Below, in pieces: positions 45,992-55,900 of a DNA stretch of 64,000 nt. The notes beneath the pieces were generated by a model. That model ran no database searches and was not told the origin of the DNA. It saw nothing but the letters and a program-made list of their open reading frames with translations. The translations under genes were made by a program, and so were the position numbers. Origin of the DNA: Arthrobacter cryoconiti. GTDB taxonomy: Bacteria; Actinomycetota; Actinomycetes; Actinomycetales; Micrococcaceae. The number at the start of each line of letters is the position of its first letter. Position 1 is the stretch's first letter. The DNA lies in the NCBI RefSeq assembly GCF_020905375.1, contig NZ_JAJJBU010000023.1, positions 1-64,000 of the forward strand. The letters are read 5' to 3'.

Positions 45992-47515
45992 GTGAGTGCG
46001 AACCACCCCATCTCCTTCAGCGTGATCAGTGCGAATCTGAAAAAGACCACTGCTGATGCTCTAGTCATCGGAGTCGGCAAAGGCGCCGACGGGCCCGTCC
46101 TGCTGGACTCTCCATTGTCGGCCTCAGCCGTGAACTCATTGAAAGCTTCCTTGGAAGCTTTGGGCGTCAGCGGCGCCGCTGACCAGTTGGTACGCCTGCC
46201 TGGCCTGCCGGATTCGGACACCAAGGTCTTGGTACTGGCTGGCGTCGGCAAATTATCGGGCTCCGAGATCACCCAGGAGGCACTGCGCCGCGCCGCCGGT
46301 TCCGCCATCCGCCAGCTCGCCGGGCTCAAGCACGTGATCCTGGCACTGCCGACGACGGCGGTGGCCCAGGTTTCCGCGATCGCCGAAGGCGCAGCACTTG
46401 GCGCCTACCAGTATGCTTCCCTGCACTCAGATACCGCAGGGAAGAAGGCGCCAGTAGCCAAGGTCACCATTTTCACTTCGCTGGCTAAGGATCCCGTGTT
46501 AGCCGGCGTACTAGAACGCGCCGCTGTTCTGGCCCAAGCAGTGAACGCCACGCGTACGCTCGTCAACGAACCTCCGAGCCGGCTCTTCCCAGCCACGTTT
46601 GCTGATGCCGCCAAAGACTTGGCCAAGGGCCTTCCGGTCAAGGTGACCGTTATGGATGAAAAGCGGCTCGCCAAAGACGGTTACGGCGGCATCGTCGGGG
46701 TTGGCCAAGGCTCTTCACGCCCACCGCGTCTGGTCAAGCTCGAATATAAGTCGGAGAAGGCGGTGGCCGATCTAGCTTTGGTAGGTAAGGGCATCACCTT
46801 TGACTCCGGTGGTATCTCCATCAAGCCGGGCGCCGGAATGATCACCATGAAATGTGACATGGCCGGTGCTGCGGCTGTCCTGAACACGGTCCTGGCTGTG
46901 GCCAAGCTTGGCCTCGCAGTGAACGTCACGGGCTGGCTCTGCATAGCAGAAAATATGCCTTCTGGCACGGCAATCCGTCCTTCCGACGTGCTGACCATGT
47001 TTGGCGGCAAAACCGTTGAGGTTCTCAATACCGACGCCGAGGGCCGCTTGGTCATGGCCGATGGCCTCGTCGCGGCATCACAGGAGTTCCCGGATGTCAT
47101 CATCGATGTGGCAACGCTTACGGGCGCCCAGGTAGTCGCCCTGGGCCACCGCACGGCCGGTGTCATGGGAGACGAGGGTGTCACTGCCGCTTTGAAGGCT
47201 GCAGCCGACCGCGCCGGCGAATTGATCTGGCCCATGCCGTTGCCGGAGGAATTGCGTCCGTCGCTGGACTCCCCCGTAGCCGATATGGCTAACATCGGAG
47301 AACGCATGGGAGGGATGATGGTGGCAGCGGTGTTCTTGCAGGAGTTTATTGGCAAGGATAAGTCCGGACAAACCATTCCGTGGGCTCACCTGGATATCGC
47401 TGGCCCCGCGTTCAACGAAAGTGCACCTTACGGCTATACGCCTAAGCAGGGCACTGGTATGGCTGTACGCACACTCGTCACCTACATTGAAGACGTGGTC
47501 GCACGTAGCCTCTAA
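45992..47515 (+). CDS. pepA: Leucyl aminopeptidase (M17)
   Basis: A 507-residue cytosolic aminopeptidase that removes N-terminal residues from peptides, using two metal ions in a hexamer. Metal and catalytic residues sit in VGKGITFDSGGISIKP, MKCDMAGAAAV and the family signature NTDAEGRLVMADGL. The N-terminal 170 residues are the variable macro-like domain. GTG at 45992 has gagga about 9 bases upstream. It is the Rv2213 (pepB) counterpart and precedes lpdA and sucB on the same strand, though the 263-base gap suggests a separate promoter for lpdA. Confidence 0.95.
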   Translation: MSANHPISFSVISANLKKTTADALVIGVGKGADGPVLLDSPLSASAVNSLKASLEALGVSGAADQLVRLPGLPDSDTKVLVLAGVGKLSGSEITQEALRRAAGSAIRQLAGLKHVILALPTTAVAQVSAIAEGAALGAYQYASLHSDTAGKKAPVAKVTIFTSLAKDPVLAGVLERAAVLAQAVNATRTLVNEPPSRLFPATFADAAKDLAKGLPVKVTVMDEKRLAKDGYGGIVGVGQGSSRPPRLVKLEYKSEKAVADLALVGKGITFDSGGISIKPGAGMITMKCDMAGAAAVLNTVLAVAKLGLAVNVTGWLCIAENMPSGTAIRPSDVLTMFGGKTVEVLNTDAEGRLVMADGLVAASQEFPDVIIDVATLTGAQVVALGHRTAGVMGDEGVTAALKAAADRAGELIWPMPLPEELRPSLDSPVADMANIGERMGGMMVAAVFLQEFIGKDKSGQTIPWAHLDIAGPAFNESAPYGYTPKQGTGMAVRTLVTYIEDVVARSL

Positions 47516-47778
47516 CGGTGACTAAAAGCATAGTGACTATGACCACAAAAGGGTGTTCTGTGACATCCTCGTAGTGGAGCATGGGACAACTGACAGCTAA
47601 GGTGAGTGCTGAAAGCTTTTTGACTAATTCGTGTATTCGTTAGATACGGGTGCATGTCTTGGGCGGCATTTATTTTGCACATGGCAGGGCTGCACGCTTC
47701 GGGGAGTAGCTCTGCCACAACAATTGATGAGATGGCGTGCGGAACCCGCGCGCCACCCGAACGCGAGGGAGCGTCTAA

Positions 47779-49161
47779 GTGGCCGAACAGGCAGCTGGGC
47801 AAGAATTCGACATCCTGATTCTCGGTGGTGGCAGTGGCGGTTACGCCACAGCATTGCGTGCCACCCAATTGGGCATGAGTGTTGGCTTGGTGGAAAAGAA
47901 CAAGTTGGGCGGCACCTGCCTGCACAACGGCTGTATCCCCACCAAAGCACTTCTACATTCAGCAGAAGTTGCGGACCATGCACGCGAGGGCGCCAAGGTT
48001 GGCGTCAACGTTGAACTGAAGTCAATCGACATGACAGCCGTCAACGCGTATAAAGACGGCATCGTTGCTGGTAAGTACAAGGGTCTGCAGGGTCTCATCA
48101 AGGGCAAGGGCATCACCGTCATTGACGGCGAAGGCAAGCTCACCGCTGCGAACACCATCACGGTCAACGGAGTGAACTACACGGGCAAAAACATCGTGCT
48201 AGCCACGGGATCCTATTCCCGCAGCTTGCCTGGACTTGAAATCGGCGGCCGGGTCATCACTTCGGACCAAGCACTGACGATGGACTACGTGCCCAAGAGT
48301 GTGATCGTTCTTGGCGGCGGCGTAATCGGTGTTGAATTCGCTTCTGTTTGGAAGTCATTTGGCGTAGACGTCAGCATCATTGAAGGCATGGCCTCATTGG
48401 TACCCAACGAAGACCCCGCCATCATCAAGGTCTTGGAGCGCACGTTCCGCAAGCGCGGCATCAAGTTCAACACCGGCACTTTTTTCCAGGGTGTTGAACA
48501 GAGTGCCGACGGCGTCAAAGCCACCTTGGTAGACGGAAAGACTTTTGAGGCTGAGATCATGCTCGTGGCAGTGGGTCGCGGCCCTTCCACTGCAGGTCTG
48601 GGCTACGAGGAAGCTGGAGTCACCATCGATCGCGGCTTCGTGATCACCAACGAACGCCTCCACACTGGCGTCGGAAATATTTACGCTGTGGGCGACATCG
48701 TTCCGGGAGTCCAATTGGCTCATCGCGGTTTCCAGCAGGGCATTTTCGTCGCCGAGGAAATCGCTGGTTTGAAGCCCGTCGTGGTCGAGGACATCAACGT
48801 CCCCAAGGTCACCTACTGCGATCCTGAGATCGCCTCGGTTGGCTTGAATGAGCCTCAGGCTAAGGCCAAGTTTGGCGAAGACAACGTCGAAACCACTGAA
48901 TATAATCTTGCCGGTAACGGTAAGAGCGCCATTCTGGGTACCGGCGGCATCATCAAGTTCGTTCGGGAAAAGGACGGCCCCGTAGTGGGCGTTCACATGA
49001 TCGGCACCCGCGTGGGAGAGCAGATCGGTGAAGCACAGCTCATTGTGAACTGGGAAGCCTACCCCGAGGACGTTGCGAGCTTGATTCACGCGCACCCCAC
49101 TCAGAACGAAGCCCTGGGCGAGGCTGCCATGGCACTAGCCGGGCGTCCGCTGCACGGATAG
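47779..49161 (+). CDS. lpdA: Dihydrolipoyl dehydrogenase (E3)
   Basis: A 460-residue FAD flavoenzyme that re-oxidises dihydrolipoyl groups of 2-oxo acid dehydrogenase complexes with NAD+. The FAD motif is DILILGGGSGGYATALRA. The redox disulfide is Cys47/Cys52 in GGTCLHNGCIPTK. The NAD motif is VIVLGGGVIGVEFASVW. The second FAD motif is IYAVGDIVPGVQLAHRG, and the catalytic His-Glu pair is in HAHPTQNEALGEA. The start is GTG at 47779 with gaggga upstream. It supplies the E3 for the E2 encoded by the next gene, sucB. Confidence 0.95.
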   Translation: MAEQAAGQEFDILILGGGSGGYATALRATQLGMSVGLVEKNKLGGTCLHNGCIPTKALLHSAEVADHAREGAKVGVNVELKSIDMTAVNAYKDGIVAGKYKGLQGLIKGKGITVIDGEGKLTAANTITVNGVNYTGKNIVLATGSYSRSLPGLEIGGRVITSDQALTMDYVPKSVIVLGGGVIGVEFASVWKSFGVDVSIIEGMASLVPNEDPAIIKVLERTFRKRGIKFNTGTFFQGVEQSADGVKATLVDGKTFEAEIMLVAVGRGPSTAGLGYEEAGVTIDRGFVITNERLHTGVGNIYAVGDIVPGVQLAHRGFQQGIFVAEEIAGLKPVVVEDINVPKVTYCDPEIASVGLNEPQAKAKFGEDNVETTEYNLAGNGKSAILGTGGIIKFVREKDGPVVGVHMIGTRVGEQIGEAQLIVNWEAYPEDVASLIHAHPTQNEALGEAAMALAGRPLHG

Positions 49162-49173
49162 CAAAGCATTTCC

Positions 49174-49207
49174 TTAGTGCACCCGGCTCCTGCGCCGGGT
49201 GCACTAA
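49174..49207 (+). terminator. 14-bp hairpin after lpdA
   Basis: ttagtgcacccggc (49174-49187) pairs perfectly with 49194-49207 around a 6-base loop. No T-run follows, so termination may be partial and read-through into sucB is possible. Confidence 0.55.
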
Positions 49208-49290
49208 ACTCGAATACAAATAATCATTACTCATGAATTTCATGTCCAGTGCACGGATATGCACTAGACAAAAAGGAGAACGGGGACGAA

Positions 49291-51819
49291 ATGTCTGAAT
49301 CCGTGAACTTGCCCGCCTTGGGTGAAAGCGTCACCGAAGGAACCGTCACACGATGGCTCAAGCAGGTCGGCGAGCGTGTCGAAGTGGACGAGCCCCTGCT
49401 AGAGGTCTCCACCGACAAGGTCGACACCGAGATCCCTTCGCCGTTTGCTGGCATCTTAGAGCAGATCTTGGTTCCCGAAGACGAGACCGCCGAGGTCGGA
49501 GCAACGCTGGCCATCATTGGTTCCGGGGACAGCAATGAGTCCTCAACGGCCACGGCTGAATCAGCCCCCGCAGCCGAAGCTGCCGCTGAGCCTGCCCCCG
49601 TAGCCGAAGCTGCCGCTGAGCCTGCCCCGGCAGAGCCACAAGCATCGGCTGCACCCGCCACCGCTTCGACTGGCGACTCCTTTGAAGTGAAACTCCCTGC
49701 CTTAGGCGAGTCAGTCACTGAAGGAACTGTCACTCGCTGGCTCAAGGCTGTTGGCGATAGCGTAGAAGTGGACGAACCGCTGCTCGAGGTCTCCACCGAC
49801 AAAGTGGACACAGAGATTCCCTCCCCCGTTGCCGGGACCCTCCTGGAAATTCGCGTCCCCGAAGACGAGACAGCGGAGGTCGGCGGTATTTTGGCGATCA
49901 TTGGTTCCGAAGCCACTGCGGCTCCGGCAGCCCAGACACCAGAAGCTCCGGCACCCGCCGCCGCTCCCGCACCGGTCTCAGCACCTGCTCCGGCAGCTCC
50001 GGCACCCGCCGCCGCTCCCGCACCGGTCTCAGCACCTGCTCCGGCAGCTCCGGCACCCGCCGCCGCTCCCGCACCGGTCTCAGCACCTGCTCCGGCAGCT
50101 CCGGCACCCGCCGCCGCTCCCGCACCGGTCTCAGCACCTGCTCCGGCAGCTCCGGCACCCGCCGCCGCTCCCGCACCGGTCTCAGCACCTGCTCCGGCAG
50201 CTCCGGCACCCGCCGCCGCTCCCGCACCGGTCTCAGCACCTGCTCCGGCAGCTCCGGCACCCGCCGCCGCTCCCGCACCGGTCTCAGCACCTGCTCCGGC
50301 AGCTCCGGCACCCGCCGCCGCTCCCGCACCGGTCTCAGCACCTGCTCCGGCAGCTCCGGCACCCGCCGCCGCTCCCGCACCGGTCTCAGCACCTGCTCCG
50401 GCAGCTCCGGCACCCGCCGCCGCTCCCGCACCGGTCTCAGCACCTGCTCCGGCAGCTCCGGCACCCGCCGCCGCTCCCGCACCGGTCTCAGCACCTGCTC
50501 CGGCAGCTCCGGCACCCGCCGCCGCTCCCGCACCGGTCTCAGCACCTGCTCCGGCAGCTCCGGCACCCGCCGCCGCTCCCGCACCGGTCTCAGCACCTGC
50601 TCCGGCAGCTCCGGCACCCGCCGCCGCTCCCGCACCGGTCTCAGCACCTGCTCCGGCAGCTCCGGCACCCGCCGCCGCTCCCGCACCGGTCTCAGCACCT
50701 GCTCCGGCAGCTCCGGCACCCGCCGCCGCTCCCGCACCGGTCTCAGCACCTGCTCCGGCAGCTCCGGCACCCGCCGCCGCTCCCGCACCGGTCTCAGCAC
50801 CTGCTCCGGCAGCTCCGGCACCCGCCGCCGCTCCCGCACCGGTCTCAGCACCTGCTCCGGCAGCTGCTCCGTCCGGATCAGAGTCAAACTACGTGACTCC
50901 CCTGGTGCGAAAGCTCGCTAACCAGCAGGGCGTGGACATCACGACTGTTTCCGGCACCGGTGTTGGCGGACGTGTTCGCAAGCAGGACGTACTAGCCGCA
51001 GCGGAGGCAGCAAAGGCTGCCGCCGTACCTGCTGCTTCTGCTACCTCTGCAGCGTCTGCGCCCAAGGCTTCCGCGGCCGCCGTCGTCCCGTCATCCCTGC
51101 GTGGCACCACTGTCAAGGCCCCACGAATTCGCCAGGTCATTGCCCGACGCATGCGAGAGTCCCTTGATGCCTCCACTCAGCTCACACAGGTCCACGAGGT
51201 CGATATGACTCGCATTGTGAAGCTGCGCAATCAGGCTAAGAATGCCTTCGCGGCAACCAACGGTGCCAAGCTGACTTTCCTGCCGTTCATTGCCAAGGCT
51301 GTCACCGAAGCTCTAAAGGTGCACCCCAAGGTCAATGGGGAGTACAACGAGGAAACCCAGGAGATCACCTACCACAATGCGGAGCACCTGGCGATCGCCG
51401 TTGACACGGACAAGGGTCTGCTCGTTCCCGTGATCGCTAACGCAGGGGATCTCAATCTGGCTGGTTTGGCTGGCAAGATCGCTGATGTTGCTGCACGGAC
51501 CCGTAGTGGCAAGATTGGCCCTGACGAGCTCTCCGGAGGCACGTTCTCCATCACAAACATTGGTTCCGTCGGTGCACTGTTTGACACCCCGATCATCAAC
51601 CAGCCAAATGTTGCCATTCTGGGTACCGGCGCTATCGTCAAGCGGGCAATGGTTGTGGCCGACGCTGATGGGGATGACACCATCGCCATCCGTCACATGA
51701 TGTACCTGTGCCTGACATACGACCACCGTTTGGTGGACGGTGCAGACGCCGGCCGCTTCCTGCAGACCTTGAAGGCGCGCTTGGAAGAGGGAGCATTTGA
51801 GGCTGATTTAGGCCTGTAG
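49291..51819 (+). CDS. sucB: 2-oxoglutarate dehydrogenase E2, dihydrolipoyl succinyltransferase, with giant Ala-Pro linker
   Basis: About 842 residues, against roughly 550-600 in relatives. There are two lipoyl domains with lipoyl Lys43 and Lys171, both in [13 protein letters not shown] linker of 18 copies of a 17-residue Ala/Pro/Val/Ser unit spans about residues 221-526. Then come a peripheral subunit (E3)-binding domain ([34 protein letters not shown]) and the acyltransferase core with catalytic His812 in [14 protein letters not shown]. It passes acyl groups between E1 and CoA. In Actinobacteria this E2 may serve both pyruvate and 2-oxoglutarate complexes. ATG 49291 gives the standard [14 protein letters not shown] start; the frame opens at 49249. 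Confidence 0.95.
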   Translation: MSESVNLPALGESVTEGTVTRWLKQVGERVEVDEPLLEVSTDKVDTEIPSPFAGILEQILVPEDETAEVGATLAIIGSGDSNESSTATAESAPAAEAAAEPAPVAEAAAEPAPAEPQASAAPATASTGDSFEVKLPALGESVTEGTVTRWLKAVGDSVEVDEPLLEVSTDKVDTEIPSPVAGTLLEIRVPEDETAEVGGILAIIGSEATAAPAAQTPEAPAPAAAPAPVSAPAPAAPAPAAAPAPVSAPAPAAPAPAAAPAPVSAPAPAAPAPAAAPAPVSAPAPAAPAPAAAPAPVSAPAPAAPAPAAAPAPVSAPAPAAPAPAAAPAPVSAPAPAAPAPAAAPAPVSAPAPAAPAPAAAPAPVSAPAPAAPAPAAAPAPVSAPAPAAPAPAAAPAPVSAPAPAAPAPAAAPAPVSAPAPAAPAPAAAPAPVSAPAPAAPAPAAAPAPVSAPAPAAPAPAAAPAPVSAPAPAAPAPAAAPAPVSAPAPAAPAPAAAPAPVSAPAPAAPAPAAAPAPVSAPAPAAAPSGSESNYVTPLVRKLANQQGVDITTVSGTGVGGRVRKQDVLAAAEAAKAAAVPAASATSAASAPKASAAAVVPSSLRGTTVKAPRIRQVIARRMRESLDASTQLTQVHEVDMTRIVKLRNQAKNAFAATNGAKLTFLPFIAKAVTEALKVHPKVNGEYNEETQEITYHNAEHLAIAVDTDKGLLVPVIANAGDLNLAGLAGKIADVAARTRSGKIGPDELSGGTFSITNIGSVGALFDTPIINQPNVAILGTGAIVKRAMVVADADGDDTIAIRHMMYLCLTYDHRLVDGADAGRFLQTLKARLEEGAFEADLGL
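49951..50868 (+). repeat. 51-bp tandem repeat, 18 copies, in sucB
   Basis: Units start every 51 bases from 49951 to 50818. The first 17 look identical and the last matches over 48 of 51 bases. All three reading frames through the block repeat perfectly, which shows that the copies are identical at nucleotide level, synonymous sites included. Each unit encodes [18 protein letters not shown] smaller degenerate repeat ([10 protein letters not shown] type) precedes it at about 49565-49625. Confidence 0.96.
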
Positions 51820-51840
51820 TTTCCATCTGAACAATGTACG

Positions 51841-51896
51841 ACGGCGGTGCTGTGGCTTGGGATTTCAAGTCTGCGCACCGCCGTTGTTCTTTTTTA
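51841..51896 (+). terminator. Rho-independent terminator of sucB
   Basis: acggcggtgc (51841-51850) pairs perfectly with gcaccgccgt (51875-51884), followed by tgttctttttt. Confidence 0.85.
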
Positions 51897-51930
51897 GACA
51901 CTGTGTCACCAAGTTGCGTAAACTAGCGTC

Positions 51931-52281
51931 ATGACTTTAGTTATTAACATCCTCATTTTCCTTCACGTACTCGGTGCAGCCGCCATTGTTGGTGGCTGGT
52001 TTGCAACGTTCAAGAAGCCAACCGTCCTGCCTATCCAGCTGTGGGGCGCCATTGCCCAGCTCGCTACGGGTCTAGCTTTGATCGGTATATTCGGCTCTCA
52101 GCATGAGGATGTGAACTACATTAAGTTCGGCATCAAGCTCCTCATTGCAGTTGCCGTCCTCATACCCGCCATCATCGGCTACCGCAAGGCTAAGACCGGC
52201 AAGCCGGTCCCGACGGGCCTAGCCCACGCCGTCGGCGGTATGGCACTGATCAACATCGCCGTGGCAACTCTGTGGAACTGA
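51931..52281 (+). CDS. Small four-helix membrane protein of unknown function
   Basis: 116 residues with four probable membrane segments: INILIFLHVLGAAAIVGGWFA, LWGAIAQLATGLALIGIFG, IKFGIKLLIAVAVLIPAIIGY and AVGGMALINIAVATLWN. The first carries a conserved-looking FLHVLGAAAIVGGW, whose His could be a haem or metal ligand, but I do not recognise a named family. No strong ribosome binding site is visible before the ATG, so translation may be leaderless. It stands alone between two terminator-bounded genes. Confidence 0.75.
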   Translation: MTLVINILIFLHVLGAAAIVGGWFATFKKPTVLPIQLWGAIAQLATGLALIGIFGSQHEDVNYIKFGIKLLIAVAVLIPAIIGYRKAKTGKPVPTGLAHAVGGMALINIAVATLWN

Positions 52282-52415
52282 TAGTTTTTACCCCGGTACT
52301 AGTTCGTCACTATATGACCGATCATTGCCCACCGCAGCGCTCCACGGCATAAGCTGAAGATGTCTGTCAATCGAATTATTGGCAGCAAGCGTCTTATTCT
52401 TTAGAAGGAGTGAAC

Positions 52416-52844
52416 ATGGCTACTACACGTAACGCCCACGCTGGATGGATTGGCGATCTGCCCACAGGTGCTGGACAGGTGTCTCTTGACAGCTCAGGCG
52501 CAGGAAGCTTCGACGTCACCTGGAAGGCACGCGCCGAGGCCGCCGAAGGCAAGACCAGCCCCGAGGAACTCATCGCAGCAGCCCACGCATCCTGTTTCGC
52601 CATGGCATTCTCCAACGAGCTCAGCGAAGCCGGCCATGCTGCCGACTACGTCAACACCAGCGCAGCAGTCACCTTCGTTCCAGGCACCGGAATCACGACC
52701 AGCCACTTGACCCTAGCTACCAGGATTCCCGGAATAAGCCAGGAAGACTTTGAGCGGATCGCTAACGGGGCCAAGGCAGGGTGCCCGGTCTCCGCAGCTC
52801 TGGCCGGCATAGAGATCACCTTGGAGGCCACGCTGGACGCGTAG
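52416..52844 (+). CDS. OsmC-family peroxiredoxin
   Basis: A 142-residue OsmC/Ohr protein that reduces organic or inorganic peroxides. The two catalytic cysteines are visible in AAHASCFAMAFSNEL and AKAGCPVSAAL at the usual positions, and the active-site Arg lies upstream. The pattern (TRNAHAGWIGDLPTGAGQV, TSPEELIAAAHASC) is OsmC rather than Ohr. ATG 52416 is preferred with aaggag 6 bases upstream; a GTG two codons earlier is in frame. Electrons probably come from a lipoylated protein or mycothiol. Lipoylated sucB and lpdA are close by, which is only suggestive. Confidence 0.92.
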   Translation: MATTRNAHAGWIGDLPTGAGQVSLDSSGAGSFDVTWKARAEAAEGKTSPEELIAAAHASCFAMAFSNELSEAGHAADYVNTSAAVTFVPGTGITTSHLTLATRIPGISQEDFERIANGAKAGCPVSAALAGIEITLEATLDA

Positions 52845-52856
52845 CCACCACTGCTG

Positions 52857-52930
52857 CTAGGTAGCACTCGAGAGAGTCTTCGCTCCCCCAGGGGCAAGGA
52901 AGACTATTTTGGGTGCTACCTAGCTTTTTT
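52857..52930 (+). terminator. Terminator of the OsmC gene
   Basis: ctaggtagcac (52857-52867) pairs perfectly with gtgctacctag (52913-52923), with a nested agtcttc/gaagact stem inside, followed by ctttttt. The opposing S41 gene ends 6 bases later and may share it. Confidence 0.85.
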
Positions 52931-55900
52931 ATGGCCTCGGTGGGAGTGGCGACGGCGCCAAGTTGCGGTAGCCGGAAAGCTGCGGCGCGTGCACCGTGGA
53001 GATTTCCTGCTGCATTTCCAGCAGCACTCCGATTGCTGCCTCCAGCTGGGGGTCGTTGCCGGCAGCATAATCATGCGGCGGGAATGGCACCTCAATATCA
53101 GGGTCTACACCGTAGTTTTCTACACCGAATCCCAACCCATCCCGGAACCAGTAGGCGTACCTGGGCTGGGTGACGGCAGTGCCGTCAGCTAGCGTAAATC
53201 GGCCGTCAATCCCGACTACGCCACCCCACGTCCGCATGCCTACCACCGGGCCAATCCCGCGCAGTTTCGCTACCGCAGTAAGGATGTCACCGTCAGAGCC
53301 GGCAAATTCATCGGTAAGGACCACCACGGGTCCCCTGGGTGACCTGGACGGGTAAATCCTCGGAGTCGCCCCCCTCACCATGGTCCAGGCATCCATGCGC
53401 CGCCCGATGATCTCCGCCACGAGCTGAGAGGTGTGCCCCCCACGGTTCCGCCGGACGTCCACGACAAGCGCATCGCTAGCAGTCTCCGTATCCAGGTCCC
53501 GATGCAGCTGAGCCCACCCGCGTGGCATCATATCCGGAACATGGAGGTAGCCAAAGGTCCCGTTGGAGGCTTGGCGGACTGTGGCACGGTTGCCCGCCAC
53601 CCACTGTTGGTAGCGCAGGCGTTCTTCGCTCTTCAGAGGTACGACGGCGACCCTCCTGCGCGCGGGAGCTGCACCTTGGTCGGTGGGTAGGCTCAGCAAG
53701 GATAGCTCCACGATCCGGCCGGCGGTACCCACCAGCACCGAAGCTGGGCCTTGTTCAGGAATGGCGATGCCGTTAACTGCCTCAAGGATTTCTCCACGCT
53801 GTACTGCAACACCCGGTGCGGCGAGGGGGGAGAAAGCTTGGGGATCAGATGATTCGCCACCCATGATCTCTGTAACGGCCCAGCCGTGGGCGGTTTTCTC
53901 AAACGCGGCGCCCAGGTGGCCCTGCGCGCCTACTCCGGCTTCCACCACTGGCGCTGGTGTGACATAGGCGTGAGAGGTGCCCAATTCGCCATGTAGCTCC
54001 CACAGGAGGTCCACCAGATCGTCGTGTCCACCAAGGCGTTCCACGATCGGCCGATACCTGGCATAGACCGAATCCCAGTCAACACCGGCCATATCTGCGG
54101 TGTAGAAGAAATCACGTTGGAGCCGCCACGCCTCATCGAACGCCTGCCCCCATACCTTCGGAGGATCCATCATGACCAGGATCCGGTCTAAGTCGACGCC
54201 GGTTCCGGTATTCTCATCCGTACCCGCAGGCGTGCTCGAATAGACTTTCACTTCCTCACCCAGAACGGTGAGAATCCATTTTCCGTCAGCACTAATTCTG
54301 AACTGGTCCAGTTCTGGCACAAGCTGGGTCGTCTTTTTACTGGCCAGCTCAAATCGCTCAAGACTGGCCGGCGCTGACTGCGCCGACGCTGTTGCAAGAC
54401 CGTCACCCGTAGCCCCCCCTGCATGGTCCACCTGCCACAACAGTGCGCCGTCGACGGCAGCAAGTGCGGTGTAACTGCCTTGGGCTACGGGAACGCCAAT
54501 AATGCGTGCGGCCAGTCCTTCCACATCAACCACAACCTGGGCCGGTTCGGTAGATGTCCCAGCGCTAGCGGACTTCTGGCTGGCAGCAGCGAGCCCTGCA
54601 TGCGGGGCGCCTTCTTGATACGGGCCAAAAGGTGACTGGGTGTTCCTTGACAACGCCATCAGAAACGGTTTCGTTGACATCGGAAACGAAAGGTCAAATG
54701 AGTGGGTGTCATAGACCGGATCAAAACTGCGACGTGACAGAAACGCGACGAACTTGCCATCCGGGGTGAAAGCTGGGCTGTGGTCGGCAAAGCGCCCGTC
54801 TGTCAGCTCGACGATGCGAGTTTCTCCTTCGCCACGCACGGCCGCCATTCGCAACCGAGTTCGGGGCTCATCAGATTCCAGGGGTTCGCTCCAAAGAAGC
54901 CACGCTGAATCAGGGCTGAACACTAATTCTTCAACCGCGCCTGCCGATGATTGGGAAAGCAATTCCATACTGCCAGCCGTCACATCAACCAAGTACACCT
55001 GCCCGAACTCGGTGCCAATAGCAATCCACCCCCCATCGGGGCTACCCACGGCTTCGGCCGCCCGAGTGCGTTCCGGGAAATCGATACGGCGAGCCTGTTC
55101 AAAGCCCGTAGTGGAACCGAGCACTTCCCCACGACCAGCTCCTTCCCCGTCCGGGGTTGGGACCGGCGCAGCATCTCCGCGCTGGGCCAACTCATCTCTG
55201 GGGGCCGTGGTGCGCTCCATGCCAGGGGCAGCAACGCGGAATGTATCGTTGTTGACGCTCTGCGCCGAGACAGGATGTGGCAACCCGGCCTCCCCGCTGT
55301 CAACGGCTCTTACTTCCTGGTCTAGCTCTGTGCCTGCGGAAGTGTCCGTGGGAGCGCTTTCACCGCTATCAGAACCGTGTTGGGCGCTGCCGACGCCGTT
55401 CGTATCACTAGTGGATCCAACCGCGCAGGCCCCCTCAGGGGTATCCGCGAGTTTACGGATGTAGAGAGCTTCCTCACCACCATTGTCAGCGATATGAAAA
55501 ATGTGTCCGCTGCCTAGCGGACGAGCCAACCGGGCTCTAACCCCGGCTTCACAAACAATAACCCGGGCGGGGCCGTCGCTATGCGTGAGTAAGTGCAGCG
55601 TTCCGTGCGATTCCACTACGCTGCTCCGCCCGTCTGGGAGAGGCACTACATCACCCAAGTGTTCAGCCACTTTCAACAGCCGTGGCGTGCGAGCCTGTAC
55701 TGTGGCACCGAGCTTAATGTCCAACTGCACGGCGTCGCTACCCCGGCTAAGTGTCCCGTCTAGCTTCTTGGATCCCTCGAGCTCACTGATGAGGAACAAG
55801 TTCCCCGCGGATTCGAAAACAATCCTTGTTCCATCCGTACTGGCATGGCGTACATAGAAGCCCTCGAAATCAGTATGCCGGCGCAGATTTGAGCCGTCGG

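Noticed and set aside
49951-50868. Possible CRISPR array
   Set aside because: Units are directly adjacent with no spacers, the period is a multiple of three and the block is coding.
49829-50896. Long open frames on both strands through the sucB repeats
   Set aside because: A 51-base period without stops keeps every frame open; only the sucB frame has flanking domains.
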